Positions 1-13,394 of a DNA stretch of 64,000 bases are shown here, piece after piece (positions within the stretch are counted from its first letter, which is position 1; every line of letters begins with the position of its first letter). A program made the translations under genes and the position numbers. The stretch spans positions 5,642,001 to 5,706,000 of the forward strand of contig CM033124.1 of assembly GCA_019321725.1 (NCBI GenBank), read 5' to 3'. The stretch comes from Paulownia fortunei. Lineage: Eukaryota; Streptophyta; Magnoliopsida; Lamiales; Paulowniaceae. The notes below the pieces were generated by a model. That model was not told the origin of the DNA and searched no databases. It worked only from the letters and a program-made list of their open reading frames with translations.

Positions 1-946
1 AGTAGGTTGGTGTGCTTGAAGGTTAATTCTTGGTGTATCTTGGTGAATTTTGGGGACTTTCTTGTGTATCTTGGTGTATTTTTTCTTGGGTTAATTCTAT
101 TGACCTTGCCCAAAATTCGGAAAAATAAAAAAACAGAAACAAAAAGAAATAAAAAATAATGAACGATAGTCCCTAGGCAACTGGAGATCTCAACTGAATT
201 TCTATACTTTGTGCAAATGCTGATAGATGAGGCACAATTTTGTCTCACTCAATGTAATCACATCACGTATTGTAGCTTGTAATCATTGATAGGAATAATA
301 TTAGACTAGGCTTTGACATCTAATTACTAGCATTCATTACACATACATTTGTGTGCAAAATTCCTAATGCATACGTGTACAGCTGATGAGACCTGGAGGC
401 TGCACAATATCAGTTATATCCAGTTAACTATTCTGCACAGGGCAGGAGACACAAATGCAAGTTTAGGCCCCACGATACTTGCCAAGGCTAGAACCTGCAA
501 GGACCACTCATACCAGACGTATTGAGGCTGCCTTTGCATCCACATAATGCTCATTTAGTCTACCACATAATTTCCTTCCCTTACTGAGTCTGTTTAGATT
601 GCTTTTCTTTCCAAACAAAAAATAATAGTATTGAGTTATTTGTTCATTAAGGCGAAATTGTCTTTTTCTATTTCAGGACAATATAGTCTCAAGCACTGTA
701 TGTTTTGATTTTACCCCAGTTTTTAGAGTCAATTCAGGCTTATCTCTATGTTAAACCACATCTTTATTGCTCTTCAGTTTAGGTATAGAAGCATGATTAA
801 TTTTTATGAAGTTATGGTTTCGTCCGTTACTCTGTTGTCTCATTACATCCAGCTTTTTGCTTCCCAACCTCACAGATATCTATCAGACTCTGAAAAAAAG
901 AAAACTGAGCAATAGGCAAGCAAATTGAAGATACAGGAACAAGTAC
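1..946 (-). other. Partial intron of the PurK-PurE gene (runs off the left edge)
   Basis: On the minus strand this follows the GT donor at 946-945 that ends the last visible exon. I searched the minus strand for the expected C-terminal PurE exon and found nothing like it, so the last intron appears longer than 946 bp and the terminal exon should lie outside the window. The short reading frames here look like chance. No repeat structure was recognised. Confidence 0.7.
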
Positions 947-3900
947 CTGAACAATAGACAAGAGGGAGTCAAGTCCATCTAATGTAGATGCACGAACAGG
1001 AACACCAATCACAGGCAAGGGAGTCAATGCAGCTACCATGCCTAATCAAGTGAACAAGGTTACCAAGTTTTCGCTCCACTATATCTGATAAAATAGACAC
1101 ATCATGTACTAATATAAGAGACCTGGCAAGTGAGCGGCACCTCCAGCACCAGCAATGATAACCTGGATACCACGCTCCCAAGCAGATGAAGCATAAGAAA
1201 ACATCAATTCAGGGGTCCGGTGAGCTGAAACTATTCTTACCTGTAAAACAATGTTCATTAAGGCTAATATGCGTTAATTATATGAACAATCATATTTATA
1301 CTGCCACCGAAATCACAAAATGCAGTTTATGTAAATAACCTCTGCTGGCACATTGAACTCTCTTAAAATCTTTGCAGCATCCTTCATAACAGGAAGGTCT
1401 GAGTCAGATCCCATTATGATTCCAACACGTGGTGCAGCTGCAGTAGGAAGAATTGCCAATTATACCCAAAACTGATCCAAAGAAAAAATGCAGACTAATC
1501 AAAGATTTGCAATTGTAAAGGAACAGAATGCCACTACCACAAATTTCATTTAGGACTACCACAAATTTCATTTAGGCCATCCAAGACTAAGCAAAGATTT
1601 TCTATTGCAAAGGAACACAGTGCCACTGCCACAATTTCTTTTAGGCCACCAAAGTGGTCCATATTTGCCCCTTCCCCAGCCCTCTTTTCCCATCATCAAA
1701 GGATGAAACAAGTTCATTGAGCTTTCAGTGAAGTGTATCACCTGTTTACCACATCTACCATTTCAAACAAAACTTTATGCAAAGAAGTCCATGTTTTCCA
1801 CAAGAAGTTGCATATTGGAAATGGTAAGGTTGAACAGCTGATAACCAGCAGAAAGAGTGAGAGGGTGTATAATAGACCAAAAGAGAAAAATATGAATATA
1901 TAACACAGGCAAGCATATCCAAGAGCAAGATTCAAGAAAGACTGCTATGGGACAGCCATGGCTAAAACTACTATAGACAAAAAGAAAACTGTTTCCTCAC
2001 AATAAACAATAGTGCCTAAAAGAGCTTAAACTGAGACAAGACTAAGAAAATCGTCCAAATGGAATCTATTAGTCGTCCATCCATATCATAGATTCAAGTA
2101 GGTTGTGACAACCCACATATTGTCACTCAGATGATAGACAGTAGTCAAATAACACAACTGACCTGCAGGCTGGTCATCCTTTATTTCTTCTCTCAACAAG
2201 GATTTCAACCGAGCTTCAACAATTCCCATAGAAGGGCCAAGAAATGTGATGTGACCCATCTTTCTTTGCTTCCTCATCTCTGCATAGTTAAAATTATGAC
2301 TGTCCTTAAAATATGTGGACGGGTAAACACAAATATACATTATGCAAGAAATGGTTTCAGCATTAACCAACCTGGTTTGTCATACCAATGAATTGTTGCC
2401 CCTGGAATCCTGAACGCCCTTCCAATAAGTTGATTAGCAAGAAGGAAACCGGGTTCTCCCTGTATCCAGAATTGTGAAGCACAATATATGTAAAAGACCA
2501 CTGAAGACAAATTATGGATTTGACAATAATGATTTTAACAAGCAGGGAGTCCACTGCTCTCTCCCCACCAAGGCTAAGAAAAGTAAGCACCTTGGTTTTT
2601 GCTGATGTCAACACATTTATTAAAAAGACTGCATCTTTTGATCTAATTCTTTGAGGTTGTATTAGTATCCTGAATCATCCTTCAAAATGAGGTAAGGCCA
2701 ACCTCAGAGTATATGAATAGTAGCCACCAATAGAGTCAGTAATAGTATTGGCTATGCTAATTATCTTACATCCCTTTTCATTCTCGCTAAATAAAACCAA
2801 ACATACATCATGTTCTCCAATATATTTCCCTCCAAATACATCACAGTATCTAATTCATTCTTCTAAAACACCTTCTCCCAAAACACCCAAAATAAAGCCA
2901 AACATACCCTAGTGTTTGTTACTTAAATGTACTTCTTGCACTGGAGTAATGATGATAAACCTACAAGAGAGAATTTTGTTTTTTCTGGGTAAAGTAAATG
3001 TTTTATGTTATGGGTACCAATGTAATTTTTTATTTGTTGAAGTTTTCCTATATACTGGCTAGTGGAAAAGTCTCATTAATTCCTGCTGTTTAGAGATGAC
3101 GATTCAAACATATCCTGGAAGAGTAAATTTACCTCATCTTCACCAAGTATATTATACATGATAGCAGTTGGAGTCTTCATTGAAGGATCACCGAGTGGAA
3201 GTCCAACAACAGCCCTTAAATGCTGCTCAAATTGTGAAGTAAAACAAGACTCAATTGTGTGATGTCCACTATTATGAGGTCTAGGGGCCACTTCATTCAG
3301 TAAGACCTGAGGAGAATGAATGCATAAGTACACAACAGTGGATGAAAAACTTCAAAAGCTATTTATCTACACTCATACAGATGTTTACATCAAGATGAAG
3401 TATCTAATACAGATGAAACATCAATGTACCACCTGACCATCAGCTGTCAAAAACAACTCAACCGCGAACACACCAGCGCCTTCCAATGAACTCACAGCCT
3501 TATATGCAACATCTGTTGCAAGTTTCAGAATCTTCCAAGATACATTGGCAGGTGACTTAACAATGAGACAAATGTTCTCCCTGCACATAAAAAGGATTAA
3601 AAAAAAGTATAAGATAGTAAGAACCTCCAAGAAGAATGAAGGTAAATTGTAAAACACGTCCAAGTACTAGTTCTGATAAATTCATAATATGTTAAACAAA
3701 TATGGAAATAGAAATTAATATTCACAACAGAGGAATCATCTTGCCTGTGGATAGTTTCTACAACAGGATAGCATAGCATAGTATTATCTCTTCCTCTTGC
3801 CACAATGACAGAAAGCTCCTGCATTGAATAAATTAGAGAATTTAAATCCTTTGCTCCCCAAAGTCTAAACCTTGTATAACCTCTAATATGTGTATAAATA

Positions 3901-6900
3901 AAAGAATATATCTAGATGAATGCATTAAAGAACATATATAGATGAATGCATATGTCTCCGAACAAACTTGGGTTCATCTGAAACTTTAATTTGACAAATA
4001 AAATGTGTCTATAGTCAAATTTCTACCTGGGGATGCTAGTTCAATTTTGACATTCATCAATATTAACCTACAATTTACTTCCAGGTAATTCCACTTGTTT
4101 TTTTTCTTGTTTACGGAGTATGTGTGATATCACAACAAGCATTTATATAGCTAAAACAAGAAAAATCAAAACAGTCGTGTCTTGTTGTGAATACATACAC
4201 TGTAAACAAGAAATGAGATGATTAATATTATGAAGCAAGTGTGCTACAAGTAAACATGGGACGACAAGCAATACCAAGCCAATAGAAGATCAAAAGTCAA
4301 AACAGTCTCGTCTTGAAGGCCCCTGGATTCTTAATAATCTCACTCTCAAATATATTTCAGCATGGAGCAGGACTAGGGTACGACTTCTCTTTCTGTTGCA
4401 CTAGCATAATTGGGATCTTTCAACAATTTCTTATCCCTCAACGGAAACTTTTATACTCATTTATCTAAATTAAATAATTTGGCTTACCACTCTCACCATA
4501 AACTCAACAATGAAGTAAATATTTGAGATTCCATGCCCTAAGATGGTACAAAATGTTATGTATGTTTAGATTGTTAAGGAGCAAAAAAGAATAGACAGTA
4601 TTCTACATGATACAGTCCATTGCTGATTTTAGTAGTCATGACTGCAGCAGATTATAGTAGAGAAATACAGAAGCTATTGTTTGTATGGAAAAAAAGCATC
4701 ATATGACCATTACTATTCAATGAATCTACACATAAGTCATGACAAAGGTAGGTCACCCAACAGAAGCTAACCTTCACAAATGGTGCCCATTTTTCGACAT
4801 ATAAACCACGAGCATATCCTCCAAGGGCTGCAAATGGGTAACAATTTAGTGAAAATAACTAATGTCAACAAAAAAAATAAAATTCCATTAAAGAGTTCAA
4901 TAGATGAAAATCCTAATTTATTTAATTTTCCATAAAGCATGCAGTATATTAAGTTGAAGATGCCCTTTCCCATTGTATACCGTAACCCACAATAGTCTAC
5001 TTTCAGTTTCATCTCAGTTTAAAAAACTTAAATAAGTATAATTAATTTGATCTGTGCAGCGTTATAAGTCCAATAATTACTGAAAAATATAAGAAACTGA
5101 CTGCTGAAGCATAATGCAGAAAAAGCATTCTCGTCACCAGTCAAATCATCAGGCTCTGGTCCCTGATCTTTTCCTACTAAGATAATATTTATGTTCCATA
5201 GTAAGTGTAGAAAATATGATATTAGCAATTCCATACAAGCCAAATCTATATATAATAAAACAGAAACATTGAGGCTATCCAAGTAAACGCCATGTGTAGC
5301 ACACATGGATAGCCTAATTGAACTCCAATTTGCCACCTAAGATAATAGCTATTTTATTCTTGTTAAATCTGAACAAATATAGTTATACATATTTATCTAA
5401 AGGAGTCCAATATATGTGTAAGATAACTTACACTTTAGTTTAAATTCAAATAAGCTAACTTATTTTTCATATTTATATATATTTTATTTACAATGATTAT
5501 CCATCAGTATAGATTGTAAGTTTTGAATTATCATAATTATCTATAACTTATTTCTATATTCAAAAGTCATTTTCTGCGGAAAACCAAAAAAAAAAAATAA
5601 TTAATATCAAAACACAAGTTAGTGTTAATGGCTTATAACCTAGTGGTGTACATTATACTCGGCTGAAGTAATTAAAAATCGAGATATAGATAATTAGAAC
5701 TTGCGTTAAGTCCTTACCTTATCAAACTTTCTAAAGTAAGTTATATTTGAGATAAGCTCTTTTTAGATATGCCTAAATGTTTTTAGTTAAGAGCATATAT
5801 CTAGAATTTAACTTCTAATATAATTCAAATCAAAAATTATATCGAGCATTTATTTTCTCCTAAGATTACACTATGTTCACAAACATAAAAAATGGAGAAT
5901 TCATTCAACATTATCAAATGCAAATTTCTTCCTGGGTACATAGGTATTTGTGGTAAGTGTAGTCGAAAATTTTGAAAATCTTGGCGAACGACCACTTAAA
6001 TAACCAACAGCATCAATGTCTGCATTCTCAAATTGCTTTGTACATGCATATGAATTTTTTATCCGTACAAGTACTAAATTTTGGGGTGATAAATATCTTC
6101 TAACTGTTTTAATAAATGATTTGCAGGCATTACATTGGGCAATTCTTCTTTGATTTTTAGATTGAAGTGACTATAACTTAAAATCAATATTTTACAAAGT
6201 ATATTTATTTTTAGTTTTTTGGTTATACCTTCTATTACATTAGAAATTTTGAATCAAACGTATCAGATCATAATATTGATGAATTTGTCTATTTATGTAG
6301 GTCTAATTTGAACTGTGTGGCTTATTGAGATAAACTTCACATCCGCAACTCATGGATTCAGTCTCTATCATAGTATTGTCATAATGTGGCCTTCCATTTA
6401 TTATCACCTTGGTCAATTGATATAGATTCAAATATCCTTTCCATTCATGTCTAATGTTAGCTAGCACTCACACTGTGAATCTTAAAGAAATGCCAGTGAA
6501 ATTTTCCAATATCCAAGAGTATCATTTTCCCCCAACTTCTTCTCCACCATTGTTGCATGCAACACATACTTGATCTTTTCTTATTGTCACCATTATAATT
6601 TATAAAGAAGACAAAGTTTATTAGTTCACATACAGGTTTTATGAAGGAGCTTCAAATTTGTTGATAAATATTCATCAACAGATTTGGCTAATAATTTAAT
6701 TTTATTGAGTCTATTTACACAACAATTTTTCATATAATTCATTTCTTTGCACATCCTTTATATACACCATTAATTTGGCTATGTAGAGGAAATATGCTAT
6801 TGAGAAGCTTGTATAGTTTGGTCCATTTGTACAATGATTTTCTCATTTGTTACTTGATATTCTTCTCAGCACTCCTGGTTTTTTCTCCTCAGTCACGACA

Positions 6901-9900
6901 TATTTACAATCATGTTTGTTTGTTTCTTCAAGTTAAATTATACTAACTATATCATGCTCAGTTTTTTGCTCTCATCAAGTTCATGGTGTTAATCATGCCA
7001 AATTGGCAAAATATTATAAGTGAAAATAATCATGCTCACATATTCTTACAAGTTGGCACTCCAAATTTAGTGTCACACAATAATAGAATATATACTCTTA
7101 TTAGTGGGTTGTACATGACATTCTAATAAAATGGCTCTTGAGTTAAATCATCTTAATTACAGTATCGAGTGCCATGGCAAGGGGTAGAACTAATATATTT
7201 TAGATAAAAAATAATTATTAAATTACGTCATTCTATTATTATCATTTTATCGATTAAAAGAAGAAAAAATGTCAGATCAACAACAAAATTTTGAGGGAGA
7301 AGAGAGTAGAAAATCCAAAAAGAAGGATTCAAAATATTCTATGAAACTAAATAAAAAGAGAATAACTCGAATCATCAAGGTCAAACAAAAGAAGAATTAA
7401 TCCAATCAATAATATAAATAATTATAGTTTATAGAGTAAAAATTTACTAAGTTAAATTATTACTTGAGTTTTGAATATTCTATAATTTTTTTTTTGAATA
7501 ATTTATTCAATCATTGTTTTCTCATCCATTGCAGGCCTTTGAATATTTTAATGTTTACTCAATTACGTTTATATAACGTTTAACGTTTATGTGAGGTTGT
7601 ATATTTTATTACCCCTATTTTTGCCAATAAATATTTAATGGTAGAAGATATTTATTTGAAATATAACTAGAACTTTGTTAAAAAAAATGCCTGGAATTAA
7701 AAACCAAAATACAATAATAATAAGAATTAAGTTAGTATATGAGATGTATTTTTCTTCATAGTTTATTATTAATAATTTTTTATTTTGGCATATATTTTTT
7801 ATTGGTTATGATATAAAAGCATGAGCAAAGAGAAGTTCACGCATCTCAAAGTTCTTTTCACTGAATTTTACCATTTACTGCCAAAGAAATCTCGTCTTCA
7901 TTTTTAGCAACAGCATTGCCTCGTCCATCATAAGCCAGCCTTTTGCTCTTTATCATAAGAGGATAACCAAATAGGTCTCCTGCTCTTTTAGCACCTTCAA
8001 GATCATCTATCTGGCACGGACATTTTCCATGGGACAGATTTTTTTGTCAGACAAAAACATATTAAAGTTTTTAGTTAATATTTAAATTTATTATTGTGAA
8101 GTTCAATATCTTCCCCAATAAGTAATTACCTGCATGAATTCAGGCAGTGGAATTGCATGCCGGGAAAAATGGACCTTCTGAAGGTACTTATCCTGTTCAC
8201 GAACATGTTACTCAAAGTATTAGCATACAGGTAGTAAGATTTGCATGCGGAAGTCCATAATATATGCTTTTCGAATGAATCGAATCATCCATATAGCATG
8301 TAGTATATAGAAATTTGAACACATGGGTGCAATTAATATGTCACACTACTGTCTTTTGATTAATTTTGTCACAGCTAGCATAGTCAATTGAATAGCATCC
8401 CCAAAAACAATGTTGAAAGCAAATAAGGCGACCCTAACGTGTAGACGCTATAATTGAAACAATATGGTAAAATCTTTTAACATAATTCTTTGCCTATCAC
8501 TATAGGTGGATACTTGAGGATTGTTGTTTTACATATCTGTGATAAAAAAGAATTTCACTACACAGTTGCGGCTCGTATATCAGGACGCACATATCTAAAG
8601 AATTTTAACTGACTTCAATAATTTCTTCAACTACAGGATACTGGATGATTATTGTTTTACAGATCCTTGATAATTTCTTTTTTTTTTCCTCACTACACAG
8701 TTGCGGCTCTTATATCAGGACGCACACATCTAAAGAATTTTGATTGACTTCAATAATTGCTTCAACTACACTAGAATTATTTACATATCAGAATTTTCAA
8801 ATGTTCACGAAACTATAATTTCCTCTAAAAAAATTCTCCTAGCATGAATTAAGAAATTGGTCAATATGGAGAGCAACATCATGACAAGGTGAGGTTAGAA
8901 ATCCAGGCCCTTTAATGGGCTGAATTTATTAGAACCGTTGGTCAGAAAGACCGGGAGCTGGGAAGCACGCTCATCATACTGATTGCAACCCACCAATAAC
9001 CATAACACATTGCTGAAAACGGCAGTTTCTAATAACTAGGTTTTATGTTACTGGGTGAAACTGCACAGAAAAAAATAATAAGGAATCGTCTTCACTTTTG
9101 GGAATTCAAGTATATACTTCTCCCTCAATATACACCAAATCATTAAGGAGATAGAAAATAAAAAATGAACAATATAGGGAGTTGAACAGAACTCCTAAGA
9201 TGTAGAAGAGTTGGTGTCTGAAATGAGTGGAGCGTTGAATTAACCTTGTAAAATGCAAAATGGTGAAGCATAAAAAATTTAGTGAACCTAATATTGGTTA
9301 AGTGATTCTAATTAGGAATCAGCACAATAAAAACATCTTAGTTTCTCATGTGCCCCATTTTGAAGAAGGAAATAAAGCTTTCTAAAGGAGTTAGGTAAAC
9401 AAGAAATTGATCGAGATGGCAATCAGCATACTGTTGGATCAGAAAATATTTAGTTCAACATGTTATCCAGCTATTAGGTTCTGAACAATCATTACAGCAA
9501 TAATGCCTCTGGAAAGAAATAAAAACCTGGATGATTCGGATTGTCGAAGCTTTAGGTTGGCAATCCACCCCTTGTTGTTCAAGTTTCTCAAGAGTTGCAG
9601 CATCAACATGTTCAATTTCGACAGTTAATACTCCACATCTACAACCCCAATCCAAATTAGTACATCAAAAGTTCCTTTTTACTCTGAGAGCAAAACAAAT
9701 GTACAATCCAACCTTTTGGCAAATTCTTCAACTGTGGCACTATCTTCATAGCTTCCCACCATATGATAATGGCATAGGTTACTTGCTGGACAATTCTCCA
9801 TTGGATCCAGAATGATCACCTTTATTGCCATCTGGGAAGCTGCTTGGCACAACATACGACCAAGTTGCCCTCCCCCAAGAACACCCACAACTGTTTGTGA

Positions 9901-10742
9901 CAGCCCATGGACCTCTAAATCGGTGCCCCTGTAATCAAATATCACGCAAAATGAATCAGAGGCACTTTGAAAAGTAAAACCCACTAGTCCCTCAAATTCT
10001 AGTCGTATTACGTATCGCCTGGTCTATGACATATAGCAGAATACAAACTAAGAATGCACATTTAAATTTAAACTACATCAGAGAAAGTAATGAAGATTGT
10101 CTCGGTCCTCAAACAAGAAATCAAGATTTTTGAGACCACAATTACAAGTCGGAAAAATTATTCAACCTACTGACATGAATATCAATCTTACAAAGCACCA
10201 CTTATACAATTATGCTAATAGTGAAAAATTCAGCATTGTAGAAAAAACATGAAAAGAGTGTCTTAATTTACAACTCCAAAGAGAAAATACCAACAGATTA
10301 ACCACACTAAAAAACTCTCATTCCAACTACATCAAATAAAACCCATTAGCCTCGGCTTCTTTCTTATTTTCAAAAATAAAATATTAGGCAAAAATGCATT
10401 CAACTTCCACAAAACTAGTGAAACCAGGAAAATATGAACACACACATGCTGTTGGCTGTTGCATAATACATCATTCAAAAAAAACAAAAAGGACAGAGAA
10501 AGCAGTGGTAAAAGAAGAATTGAATTCCAATACCTCGGAGGAGCATCTTGAACTTCCAAAGAAGCTCTGCAATGAGTTTGAGGAACCTTGAAAAAAGTAT
10601 TATTCGAGGATTTCACATTTTGGTTCATTGGAATAAAAGCACTCCTGTAAACTGTAGTTCTGTTATGATTGAAGAAAGCTAAGGAAGTTGTAGCAGAGGT
10701 GATTGCTGGTGGCCTTTGAGAAAAACCCTTCAGGCTCTGCAT
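947..10742 (-). CDS. PURKE: Phosphoribosylaminoimidazole carboxylase, plastid type (PurK-PurE fusion), 14 exons, 3' incomplete
   Basis: Converts aminoimidazole ribonucleotide to its carboxylate in de novo purine synthesis, which in plants is plastidic. Exons (minus): 10534-10742, 9713-9928, 9527-9638, 8130-8192, 7872-8010, 4772-4827, 3745-3818, 3433-3580, 3133-3306, 2372-2459, 2163-2279, 1340-1437, 1123-1240, 947-1041. They sum to 1,707 nt with compatible phases at every junction. Residues 1 to about 69 are Ser/Thr/Arg-rich, fitting a transit peptide. Exon 2 has the PurK nucleotide-fold motif GGGQLGRM; exons 3-10 form the ATP-grasp part ([15 protein letters not shown] in exon 9). Exons 12-14 are Pur[22 protein letters not shown] and [11 protein letters not shown]. 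All introns are GT-AG except the one after exon 7, which starts GC. The family is usually about 640 residues; the last 60-70 are missing here. The ATG at 10742 opens the transit peptide. No in-frame stop or shift was seen, so it looks functional. Confidence 0.93.
4828..7871 (-). other. Large intron 5 of PURKE (about 3.0 kb)
   Basis: Bounded by the donor after exon 5 (AAATG, GT at 7871-7870) and the CAG acceptor before exon 6. The split Ala codon (G at the end of exon 5, CC at the start of exon 6) confirms the splice. It is much longer than most other introns of this gene. It is strongly AT-rich, without a coding frame I recognise. A Helitron-like 5' terminus starts at 5245, and a small hairpin (TGTTGAT...ATCAACA) lies near 6660. 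An insertion may explain its size, but this is not proven. Confidence 0.75.
5245..5345 (+). mobile_element. Possible Helitron-like 5' terminus inside intron 5
   Basis: The segment starts TCTATATATAATAAAACAG after an A, resembling the TC...TAAAACAG start of many plant Helitrons. It is followed by a short inverted repeat, GGCTATCC (5273-5280) and GGATAGCC (5307-5314). A weak candidate 3' end (short palindrome TGCCATGGCA then CTAA-T) occurs near 7165-7190, but its hairpin is poor. No Rep/helicase coding is seen, so at best this is non-autonomous. Low confidence. Confidence 0.3.
8511..8772. repeat. Tandem duplication of about 130 bp in intron 4
   Basis: Two imperfect direct copies, about 8511-8640 and 8641-8772. 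Both contain CACTACACAGTTGCGGCTC and TATCAGGACGCAC followed by a near-identical stretch ending TTCAACTACA. They lie between exons 4 and 3 of PURKE and do not touch splice sites. No coding capacity. Confidence 0.85.
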
Positions 10743-12924
10743 TCTCTATATCACTCCCTCAAAACTCAATATGCAGCTGCAGCTGTATCGCAGAGAGATA
10801 TCGGAGAAAAGTTAAGTAGCATTGTTTTGGGCCAGTTAAAAGCCTTTTTTTGGATTCCCTCAGCTGAAAATGGAATAAGAAAAACTGTACCAATGACAAA
10901 AAAAATATAAATCAAATTAAAGAATCAAACCAAACTCAAATGAGGTCTTAAACTGTTAAAAAAATTAAGCAAAGCTTGAACAATATAGAACTGCTAAAAC
11001 TGCATTTGACTCAATTTTATTTTCACCATAACTACCTCTCTATACACTCTTGATTGGACAGAATTAAGGAAATATCAATTTATATATATTTTGAATAAAT
11101 TACTCTTGCCACGAGTTAAAATATCGACTTTGGCTCAAACTATCAACTTTTCTTAGTTTTGCAACAACTGAGACACACACACATATATGAATGTATGTAG
11201 GTATATACTAGTCGATGGCTTCCATTCCAGATGGTGGTTTGGATAAGGGTTTAGTGAGAGCTAGGAAATTCGGTAGTTTAATCCAGGAGAAGAAATCCAG
11301 TTTGCAGGGACATTTTTAATCCTGCCCCAACCTTAGGAGACCATTACTCTGACCTTTCTTACTTGGGGCTTCAGTTCATCTCTGGCAGCAACCATACTAA
11401 AGATTGGTGCTACAATTCTTGGTGCAACAATGGATTTTGAGATTGGACACTCTTTAATATTTATATACTCTACAACTTGATGAACTAAAAATAAATACTT
11501 GTGTCCTGATAAGTATACATCAAACAAGAGGTCCACGTATCCAAAAGCACAAACATACATGACTAAAGAAATGAAAATATATTGAAAACAAAGTAGTAGT
11601 CCTCTACGACTTGCTAACTAAAATTGCAAGTTGTATTGAAATAGATCATCAAGATTTTCAAGGGAGCTCCCAATCAAATTATATTAAAGAAATCCCATCT
11701 CATCTTCAATCTTCTCCTTTAGTTCATTCAGTTCACAATCCAAACAATAAGCATAGGACATGTAATACGAAGCAGTAAAGCATAGGTACATGACCACACA
11801 TAATCAAGAAATGATTTTTAACTCACCAAATATAACCTATCTACACCCAAGACCATCACAACCCAAGACCGTCACAGATTACTTTACATGTCAGGTTCTG
11901 GTATTTTTCTTTTCTTTTTTTGCTTTTTGTTTTTTGGCTTGAAAAAAAATTTGGAACCAAGGGGAGTGACGCTACTACCTTTATTTTCTGGAAACAGACA
12001 GAATCCAGCTAGAAGGGAAAAACAAAAAGGAAAGAGAGGCTAGATTAAGGCCATATTTGTACAGAAAACAAGAAAAAAAATGCTACAAAATGGCCAAAGA
12101 AGCTTCTTTTCTGGATTAACAAAAACCTGCCCCTTAAGATGTACATGATTCACACCTGCAATCTTGATCTTTGTATAGAGCTAAAATCACATAGAGCATG
12201 TTCTACTAATTTCGAGTGATATCTACAGGTTGGGATTATTGCCTTAATCCCCACCTGTAATAGGGTGTTTTTGAGGAAAAACAAAAAACAAAAACCTATC
12301 CAAAGACCAGAAAAAGATGAGAGCCTCTCCTCTCCTCTCCTCACTATTTTTTGATAGAGTTTTTCTCTTTTCAAGATTGTATTTGAGCTGAAAATTTTGA
12401 TGTCTACACCTCGAGAAAACAATCTTGAGCTTGTATTTAAGCTAAAAAATTTGATGTCTATATCTCAAGAAAAATACACAACACACTACAAAATTCAAGA
12501 TTGTATATAAATTGAGCTTGTATTTAACACTTCCCTTGATCCTTCTAAATACACCATACACTACAGAAAAATCTCAAAAATTGGAATAGAAAAGGCCTAT
12601 CTTCCATGTATAATTAGTCCAACACATATACAAACAGACTCTCAGTCTATATAAAATTAATCCAACACATATACACACAAACTAACTATTTCCCATTGTG
12701 TTGCCAGTGGCTAGCCCGTCAAGAAGAGTGGCCACTTGTGGTATCTAGTAATGGAGAAAAAAATTGGGTTTCAGAGACCAAAAAAAAAAAAAAGGAAGTT
12801 GATGAAAATTGTTGTTACTATTGCTGGTGGAGCTTGCTTTCGGAATTATTGAAGGAAGTGTTGTTGCTGGGCGAGCTTGCCTTTGGAATTATTGAGGGAA
12901 TCCGAGCTGAAATAGTCTATGCAG
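10743..12924. other. Upstream intergenic region of PURKE
   Basis: Presumed promoter and 5' UTR lie directly upstream of the minus-strand start at 10742. A TATA-like string is present on the minus strand near 11080-11092, but its role is unproven. Further up are small local duplications: a 54-bp repeat at about 12372-12480 (GATGTCTACACCTCGAGAAAA / GATGTCTATATCTCAAGAAAA), a CTCTC microsatellite near 12330, and a 42-43-bp repeat (CCAACACATATACA) near 12618 and 12660. I see no gene; frames such as 11333-11560 and 12150-12422 (minus) have no recognisable product. Confidence 0.5.
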
Positions 12925-13085
12925 AGTCGCCGCAGCCAGAAACTCGGGCGAGATGAGAGTGAACGGAGATTCTCGGCAAAGTGTGAAGGAAGGCCTGAGG
13001 TTGGGAGTTGGGTCGAAGGAAGGTCGCCGCAGCCGAAACTCGGACAAAGTGTAGGCTTGAGGTTGGGAGTTGGGTCGGATGAGCA
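12925..13085. repeat. GC-richer segment with nested direct repeats
   Basis: GTCGCCGCAGCC-GAAACTCGG occurs twice (near 12925 and 13022) and TTGAGGTTGGGAGTTGGGTCG occurs twice (near 12994 and 13057), giving an interleaved duplication in otherwise AT-rich DNA. No product is recognised for any frame through it. Confidence 0.7.
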
Positions 13086-13394
13086 CAAAATGAAGGAAAT
13101 TACACAAGGCTCAAGAAAACTGGAAAAACCCTAGCACTAGCTTTTGTTTTGTTTTTTTACAAGTTTGTTATGGTAAATCCGGTAGGATAATCGACCTAGA
13201 ATCTCAGAATCATATTAACGTAACCCAAAATTCAAAGTTTTCAAAAAAACAAAAAAGAAATCCGTTCGATGTCGGATTCGAAATACCCGACCCGAATACC
13301 CATCCTATATGTAAAGCCCTCACCTGTGGCAGCTCAGCAGAAAAGCGAAACACTAAACACAATTTGGTGGTGGGACTAAGGAAATCAGCACGTA

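Noticed and set aside
2131..2391. Plus-strand frame of 86 codons
   Set aside because: It overlaps exons 10-11 of the minus-strand PURKE gene and is their shadow.
7160..7195. TGCCATGGCA...CTAA-T as a definite Helitron 3' end
   Set aside because: The palindrome has no loop and would form at most a 3-bp stem; kept only as a weak candidate.
11333..11560. Minus-strand 75-codon frame ending KPQVRKVRVMVS as an exon
   Set aside because: No family recognised, no linked exons and no clear splice sites; left as intergenic.
12696..13134. Plus-strand frames (86 and 71 codons) as a small gene
   Set aside because: Composition follows the local direct repeats; no recognisable domain, splice pattern or conservation evidence.
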